Source: Lachnospiraceae bacterium (GTDB taxonomy: Bacteria > Bacillota > Clostridia > Lachnospirales > Lachnospiraceae). From it: a DNA stretch of 12,133 nt. Where the stretch lies: positions 1 through 12,133 of the forward strand of contig JAGDCK010000261.1 in NCBI GenBank assembly GCA_017958585.1, read 5' to 3'. Below the pieces are notes generated by a model that searched no databases, was not told the origin of the DNA, and saw only the letters and a program-made list of their open reading frames with translations. Positions 8,357 through 12,133 of the stretch are shown in pieces (position 1 is the stretch's first letter; every line of letters starts with the position of its first letter). Made by a program: the position numbers and the translations under genes.

Positions 8357-11050
8357 ATGGACAGGATCAAACGATCACTCCTCAAATATGTATTCGGTGA
8401 CGATCTGGAGATAAAGGAGAGGCTTTTCAGACAGATCCTGATAGCCGGAATATTGATGTGTGCGGTTTCCTCTGTGGAAAATCTGCTGATCACGGATTCT
8501 CCCCTGGTTTATACATCCATCGTTGCCACCATCGCGATCATGCTGGCGGCATCGGTTGCCACATTCTCCTATCACAGAACGGAGCTTGCGGCAAAGATCC
8601 TGGGAGTGTTCTTTATATTTATGTTCTTTCCCAGCGTGTTTTTCTACAGCGGAGGAACCGAGGGCGGAGCTTCCCTGTGGCTTACCATGGGTATCATTTA
8701 TTGCTTTTTGATGTTTGACGGACTGACACTTAAGATTTTTGTGGTGCTTGACATCCTGGTAAACATCGCAATTTATGTGCTGGCATATCTTCACCCTGAA
8801 TATATAAATCCTCTCACCAACGATTTTTCCGAGTATCTGGATTCCATATTCAGTGTGATCATGGTAGGAATTGTGGTGGGACTTTTGCTTCTATATCAGA
8901 GAGCTCTTTTTACAAGAGAGAGAAACAAAAGTTTAAAACAGACGGAGGAACTTGAAAAGGCAAACAATGCAACCAATGCATTCTTTGCGAACATGAGCCA
9001 CGAGATCAGAACCCCCATAAATTCCATAGTGGGTCTTAACGAACTGATATTAAGGGAAAAGCCGGGCGGAGAGATCGAGGCATATGCAGAGAACATTCAG
9101 ACAGCCAGTAAGATGCTCTTACATCTGGTGGACTACATTCTGGACAAGACCCAGCTTGAACTTGGCCAGATGGAGATCATGCCTGTTGAATATGATACAA
9201 AGGATTTGCTCAGCGAGCTTATCGATATGATACATATCGAGGCAAATGAAAAGAAGCTGATGCTTCTTGTGGATGTGGACAGAGGACTTCCCTCAGTGCT
9301 TTACGGCGATGAGGGAAGGATAAGGCAGATACTTTTAAATATTCTGACCAATGCCGTCAAGTTTACTCCCACAGGTTCCATTGCCATCATAGTAAAGGGC
9401 GAAGACCAGGGTAACGGAAATTATAAGCTTACATTTGCGGTTTCCGATACCGGTATAGGAATCAAAAAGGAAGATCTGGAGCATCTCTATGACGCCTTTA
9501 AGCGCATGGATATACAAAAGAACAAGAGGATACAGGGAAGCGGCCTGGGTCTTGCCATCACCAAGGAACTTGTCAGCCTCATGGGCGGGGAACTCACCGT
9601 TGACAGTATCTATACAAAAGGATCCACTTTCTCGGTTACTCTGGAACAGAGGATTGTGAGCGCAGAACCCATCGGAAATGTGGATTTTCTCAGGCACAAG
9701 CAGGTGTCTGTGGGTGAATACAGAAAGACCTTCGAGGCAGCTGAAGCCAATATTCTCATTGTGGATGACAACAGCATGAACTCCATGGTGGAGAGTAAGC
9801 TCCTGAAGGAGACCAAGGTCAATGTGGATATTGCAACAGGCGGTCTTGAGTGTCTTGCAAGGACAAAGAAGAAATTCTATCATGTGATCTTAATGGATTA
9901 CATGATGACCGACATGAACGGAATAGAGACCCTTCGAAGGATCAGGAATCAGGAGAACGGTCTCTGCAAAAACTCTGCCGTGCTGCTACTTACGGCAAAT
10001 ACTCCCACTGAAGCAAAGAAACTCTGCGATGATTACAATTTTGACGGATTTATCGTAAAGCCCGTTACGGGAGAGGCCCTTGAGAGTGAGATCGTAAAAT
10101 TCCTTCCGGACGATATCGTGGAATACAGGCAAAAAGAAATTAAGCCTGCGCCCACAGTTGCGGGAGTGGATTACAAGATCATGAGCATGGGCGCAAAGCG
10201 CAAGAAAAAAGTTCTTATCACCACGGACTGCATTGCGGATATCCCAGAGCATGTTGCAAAAGAGTATGATATTGACATCATAAATATGTATATAAGGACC
10301 GAAAAGGGCAGATATCGTGACAATGAGGAGATCGATGTGTCCACATTCGGAGAGTTTGACGAAGAGGAGGGGGCAATTGTTGCCGAATGCCCCAACGTCG
10401 ATGACTATCAGACTTTCTTTGCAACGGCCCTTGGAAGAGCGGAAAATATTATCCATATCTCCGCCTCAAGGCAGACCTGCGGAGCCCTGGAAAATGCAGA
10501 GGCGGCAGCCCAGAGCTTTGACCATGTTACGGTGGTGGATTCCGGCATGATCTCAGGCGGAGAGTCCATACTTTGCATAAAGACAGCCGCGATGGCAAGG
10601 GATAATGCCTCGGTGGAGGAGATATTATCATCCATCAAGGAAATAAAGGGTAAGATTGCCACAGTTTATATGCTGCCCACATTGAGGCCCTTGGAGAAAG
10701 CTCCGTTTATGAGTTATATGCTCTACAGATTCGGAATGGGACTGAGGGCAGGAGCCGTGATCAGATGCATCGGCGGAAAGTTCTATCCCGTTGTAAGACC
10801 CCCTCTTACAGGAAGAAAGAGTGTGGTCAGATATGTTGAGAGGGGATTTAAACTGATGCCCACCAACAAGATCGATGATTCCATACTTGTGGTCAATTAT
10901 GTAAATTACACTGTGGCCGAGATAAGGGAAATGGAAGAAGCGGTAAAGAAGCATTTCAAATTTAAGAACGTGATCACAGTTCCAACTTCGGTGACAACGG
11001 GAACCCTTGTGGGAAAGGGTTCTGTGGGCGTCTCATTTATGAGACTTTAA
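8357..11050 (+). CDS. Membrane hybrid histidine kinase fused to a C-terminal DegV (EDD fold) domain
   Basis: An 897-residue fusion protein. Six hydrophobic segments lie between about residues 24 and 181, with the motif SGGTEGG in the middle. HisKA has H215 in MSHEIRTP. The HATPase shows N332, the D box D364 (SDTGIG) and the lid GSGLGL at about 394-399. A receiver spans about 465-585, with D470/D471, acceptor D514 in LMDYMM and K568; the usual MMPxMDG reads MMTDMNG. After a short linker, residues 617 to the end form a full-length DegV domain: ITTDCIADIPEHVAKEY matches the family start, HISASRQTCGALENA the second ligand loop, and the end reads GKGSVGVSF. DegV/FakB proteins bind fatty acids for phosphorylation by FakA; here several ligand-side residues differ. 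There is no HPt. The frame is open throughout the receiver-DegV junction, so this is one protein and not two genes. Coupling to the preceding kinase suggests they work together. Confidence 0.9.
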   Translation: MDRIKRSLLKYVFGDDLEIKERLFRQILIAGILMCAVSSVENLLITDSPLVYTSIVATIAIMLAASVATFSYHRTELAAKILGVFFIFMFFPSVFFYSGGTEGGASLWLTMGIIYCFLMFDGLTLKIFVVLDILVNIAIYVLAYLHPEYINPLTNDFSEYLDSIFSVIMVGIVVGLLLLYQRALFTRERNKSLKQTEELEKANNATNAFFANMSHEIRTPINSIVGLNELILREKPGGEIEAYAENIQTASKMLLHLVDYILDKTQLELGQMEIMPVEYDTKDLLSELIDMIHIEANEKKLMLLVDVDRGLPSVLYGDEGRIRQILLNILTNAVKFTPTGSIAIIVKGEDQGNGNYKLTFAVSDTGIGIKKEDLEHLYDAFKRMDIQKNKRIQGSGLGLAITKELVSLMGGELTVDSIYTKGSTFSVTLEQRIVSAEPIGNVDFLRHKQVSVGEYRKTFEAAEANILIVDDNSMNSMVESKLLKETKVNVDIATGGLECLARTKKKFYHVILMDYMMTDMNGIETLRRIRNQENGLCKNSAVLLLTANTPTEAKKLCDDYNFDGFIVKPVTGEALESEIVKFLPDDIVEYRQKEIKPAPTVAGVDYKIMSMGAKRKKKVLITTDCIADIPEHVAKEYDIDIINMYIRTEKGRYRDNEEIDVSTFGEFDEEEGAIVAECPNVDDYQTFFATALGRAENIIHISASRQTCGALENAEAAAQSFDHVTVVDSGMISGGESILCIKTAAMARDNASVEEILSSIKEIKGKIATVYMLPTLRPLEKAPFMSYMLYRFGMGLRAGAVIRCIGGKFYPVVRPPLTGRKSVVRYVERGFKLMPTNKIDDSILVVNYVNYTVAEIREMEEAVKKHFKFKNVITVPTSVTTGTLVGKGSVGVSFMRL

Positions 11051-11084
11051 TGAGATATTATAGGATTATATGGGATGGGTATTG

Positions 11085-11120
11085 GAAGAACGGGTGCATA
11101 TGGGGCATCCGTTCTTCTTA
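11085..11120 (+). terminator. Hairpin after the kinase pair, probable intrinsic terminator
   Basis: The 13-bp stem GAAGAACGGGTGC/GCATCCGTTCTTC (one G-U pair; 11085-11097 with 11105-11117) has a 7-nt loop. It begins 35 nt after the stop of the second kinase. The following sequence is only TTACTTT, a weak T tract, so termination may be partial. The downstream element adds two further hairpins. Confidence 0.55.
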
Positions 11121-11157
11121 CTTTATAGGAAATTCCTCCGAATTTCCTATAAAGTAA
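11118..11157. repeat. 18-bp perfect inverted repeat with 4-nt loop
   Basis: TTACTTTATAGGAAATTC at 11118-11135 is the exact reverse complement of 11140-11157, with CTCC between. It directly abuts the preceding hairpin. No T tract follows on either strand, so a simple terminator role is unlikely. The length and perfection suggest a dispersed palindromic repeat, an mRNA-stabilising hairpin or a protein site. Which of these it is cannot be decided from one copy. Confidence 0.8.
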
Positions 11158-11230
11158 AAAGCGCTCCGCTGAAGATGGTCACTTACGCAAGATGAAGATG
11201 CCCTAAAAATCAGGGTTGCGCTCGGCGCGT

Positions 11231-11257
11231 AGAATCTCGCAAGCGAGATTCTTTTTT
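11231..11257 (+). terminator. Intrinsic terminator upstream of the NUDIX gene
   Basis: The perfect 9-bp stem AGAATCTCG/CGAGATTCT with tetraloop CAAG (11231-11239, 11244-11252) is followed by a run of six T at 11252-11257. It points in the + direction and has no gene between it and the kinase operon, so it would act as a second stop for kinase transcripts. It also shows that the NUDIX gene cannot start this far upstream. Confidence 0.8.
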
Positions 11258-11280
11258 ATGTATATATTTTTAAAAAGGTG

Positions 11281-11289
11281 TGATAGAAT
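11281..11289 (+). promoter_or_regulatory. Candidate extended -10 promoter element of the NUDIX gene
   Basis: TGATAGAAT carries the TGN extension and a TAGAAT -10 hexamer, 32 nt before ATG 11321 and just after the terminator. No good -35 hexamer lies 16-18 nt upstream; the area is AT-rich. Some promoter is needed here because the gene follows a strong terminator. Confidence 0.4.
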
Positions 11290-11320
11290 AAAACGAAATC
11301 TTAAGAATGAGGTAAGGGGA

Positions 11321-11842
11321 ATGTGTGCAGAGATATGGCATCTTTATGATGCAGACGGAAATAAGACCGACAGGACTTTTGTGAGAGGACAGGGAAATTA
11401 CAGGGATATCCCGGAAGGGTTATATCATCTGGTGGTGGATTTTCTGATCCTTCATGAGGACGGCACGTATCTCATGACAAAGAGAAGTGACGTCAAGGAC
11501 GTATATCCCGGTTACTGGGAGGCATCGGGAGGCGGTTCCGCAATACTTGATGAGACTCCCGAACAGGCTTTAAAGAGGGAAATGTCAGAGGAAACAGGGA
11601 TAGTTTCCGACGATTATGAACTTATAAATATCACCTTCAGTGCAAACCACGGAATGTTCTATTCATATCTTGTGAGAACTTCCTGTGATAAGGACAGCAT
11701 AGTCTTACAGGAGGGAGAGACCGTGGATTATAAATGGGTGGATGTGAAGGGTTATATTGACTATGTGGACTCCGGAAAAGAATTTTCCATGGTTAATCAC
11801 AATAACAGATATAAGACCTACATCGATTCACTTAGGGAATAA
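11321..11842 (+). CDS. NUDIX hydrolase domain protein
   Basis: A 173-residue cytoplasmic protein of the Nudix superfamily, whose members hydrolyse nucleoside diphosphates linked to another group, or isomerise isopentenyl diphosphate. The Nudix box fits the consensus exactly: G72, E78, then R86-E87 and E90-E91-x-G93 in REMSEETGI. The N-terminal part (EIWHLYDADGNKTDRTFVRG) resembles the group often annotated as IPP-isomerase-like Nudix proteins; the substrate cannot be named. ATG 11321 is chosen because GAGG lies 8 nt upstream (11309-11312) and homology-like sequence begins there. The frame stays open back to 11216, but that extension runs through a terminator hairpin. It is a single-gene unit with no link to signalling that I can see. 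Confidence 0.9.
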   Translation: MCAEIWHLYDADGNKTDRTFVRGQGNYRDIPEGLYHLVVDFLILHEDGTYLMTKRSDVKDVYPGYWEASGGGSAILDETPEQALKREMSEETGIVSDDYELINITFSANHGMFYSYLVRTSCDKDSIVLQEGETVDYKWVDVKGYIDYVDSGKEFSMVNHNNRYKTYIDSLRE

Positions 11843-11923
11843 CTTTAGAGCTGCACTTTCGCGCGGTCATGAAACGGGGATAAGAGCTATTGTTGTCGTC
11901 AAAAGTAATCTTTACTGTTTTGA

Positions 11924-11952
11924 TTGCGCGAAGGGCACATATGTGATATATT
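11924..11952 (+). promoter_or_regulatory. Candidate sigma-A promoter with palindrome in the spacer
   Basis: TTGCGC at 11924-11929 and TATATT at 11947-11952 are separated by exactly 17 nt, and TGA precedes the -10, giving an extended -10. The spacer contains the 10-bp palindrome CACATATGTG (11936-11945), a possible operator. Transcription would start near 11959 and run off the right edge. Confidence 0.5.
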
Positions 11953-12047
11953 GTGAATATCTTAAATCTGAGGCGTCTCGCCTGTAATCATTCCATTTAG
12001 AAGAATTAAAAATAAAACAGAAGGGAGGTTATGATCCCGTAATATTC

Positions 12048-12082
12048 GTCTGTTCGGATCTTCGGATCTGTCCTTTTCAGAC
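12048..12082 (+). other. UUCG-tetraloop hairpin in a leader region
   Basis: CGGATC-TTCG-GATCTG (12055-12070) folds as a 6-bp stem, with one G-U pair, closed by the very stable C(UUCG)G loop. GTCTG (12048-12052) and CAGAC (12078-12082) form an outer 5-bp stem around it with an asymmetric internal loop. No T tract follows at once, so it is not a plain terminator. It matches no riboswitch class I can recognise. Confidence 0.4.
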
Positions 12083-12133
12083 CTGTTTACGACCGGTTTT
12101 TCGTTGAAAGGTTCAAAAAAATAGTTTAAAAAA

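Larger units (their letters stand above)
11843..12133 (+). other. Non-coding region at the right edge, probable leader of an unseen gene
   Basis: These 291 bases hold no credible gene. They contain a weak 5-bp hairpin followed by GTTTT (11904-11921), which may be a poor terminator for the NUDIX gene, a promoter candidate (11924-11952), an AAGGGAGG purine run at 12021-12028 and a UUCG hairpin (12055-12070). The end is A-rich. The layout suggests the start of a new transcript running rightwards. Confidence 0.4.

Noticed and set aside
7954..8493. Minus-strand open frame of 179 codons across the junction of the two kinases
   Set aside because: It overlaps two well-supported genes, shows no domain and has no promoter or ribosome site; it is a shadow of the + strand genes.
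11216..11320. N-terminal extension of the NUDIX gene
   Set aside because: The frame is open but runs through an intrinsic terminator and a likely promoter, and the extra residues are basic and unlike Nudix proteins.
11757..11987. Small + strand frame overlapping the end of the NUDIX gene
   Set aside because: It starts inside the NUDIX gene in another frame without a ribosome site and its product resembles nothing; it also crosses the promoter candidate.
12031..12042. Three-codon leader peptide (ATG ATC CCG TAA) after AAGGGAGG
   Set aside because: The spacing between the purine run and the ATG is only 2 nt and the frame ends at once; chance is more likely.

Overview
The window looks like chromosomal DNA from a motile, anaerobic Firmicute, most likely a Lachnospiraceae member of the Butyrivibrio/Roseburia type. 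The grounds are AGGAG-type ribosome sites before almost every gene, heavy use of AGA/AGG arginine codons, moderate GC, a CheB-CheY-CheA-CheW-MCP gene order, and very large hybrid histidine kinases of a style common in that family. This assignment is inference from style; no marker gene is present. All recognised genes lie on the + strand.

Region 1 (about 1-5504) is a tightly packed chemotaxis operon. It holds the methylesterase domain of CheB (its receiver end is missing or out of frame at the left edge), a single-domain CheY-like response regulator, CheA, a CheW with an unusually long charged tail, and a two-helix chemoreceptor with almost no extracellular part. Gaps between genes are 7-28 nt. 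A clear intrinsic terminator follows the receptor gene.

Region 2 (5530-11050) carries two membrane-bound hybrid histidine kinases in tandem, 1 nt apart and translationally linked. The first is 6TM-HisKA-HATPase-pseudoreceiver-receiver-HPt plus a helical C-terminal extension. The second is 6TM-HisKA-HATPase-receiver, and then, in place of an HPt or output domain, a full-length DegV (EDD fold, fatty-acid-binding) domain. This kinase-DegV fusion is the most unusual item in the window. The second kinase lacks an HPt and the first has one, so the two could form one phosphorelay. Neither carries a DNA-binding or nucleotide-cyclase output.

Region 3 (11051-11320) is non-coding and full of inverted repeats: a terminator-like hairpin, an 18-bp perfect palindrome and a second terminator. 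Next come a stand-alone NUDIX hydrolase gene with a perfect Nudix box (11321-11842) and a 291-base non-coding tail. The tail holds a good promoter candidate, a palindrome inside its spacer and a UUCG-capped hairpin, probably the leader of a gene beyond the right edge.

No tRNA, rRNA, CRISPR, insertion sequence or phage gene is visible.
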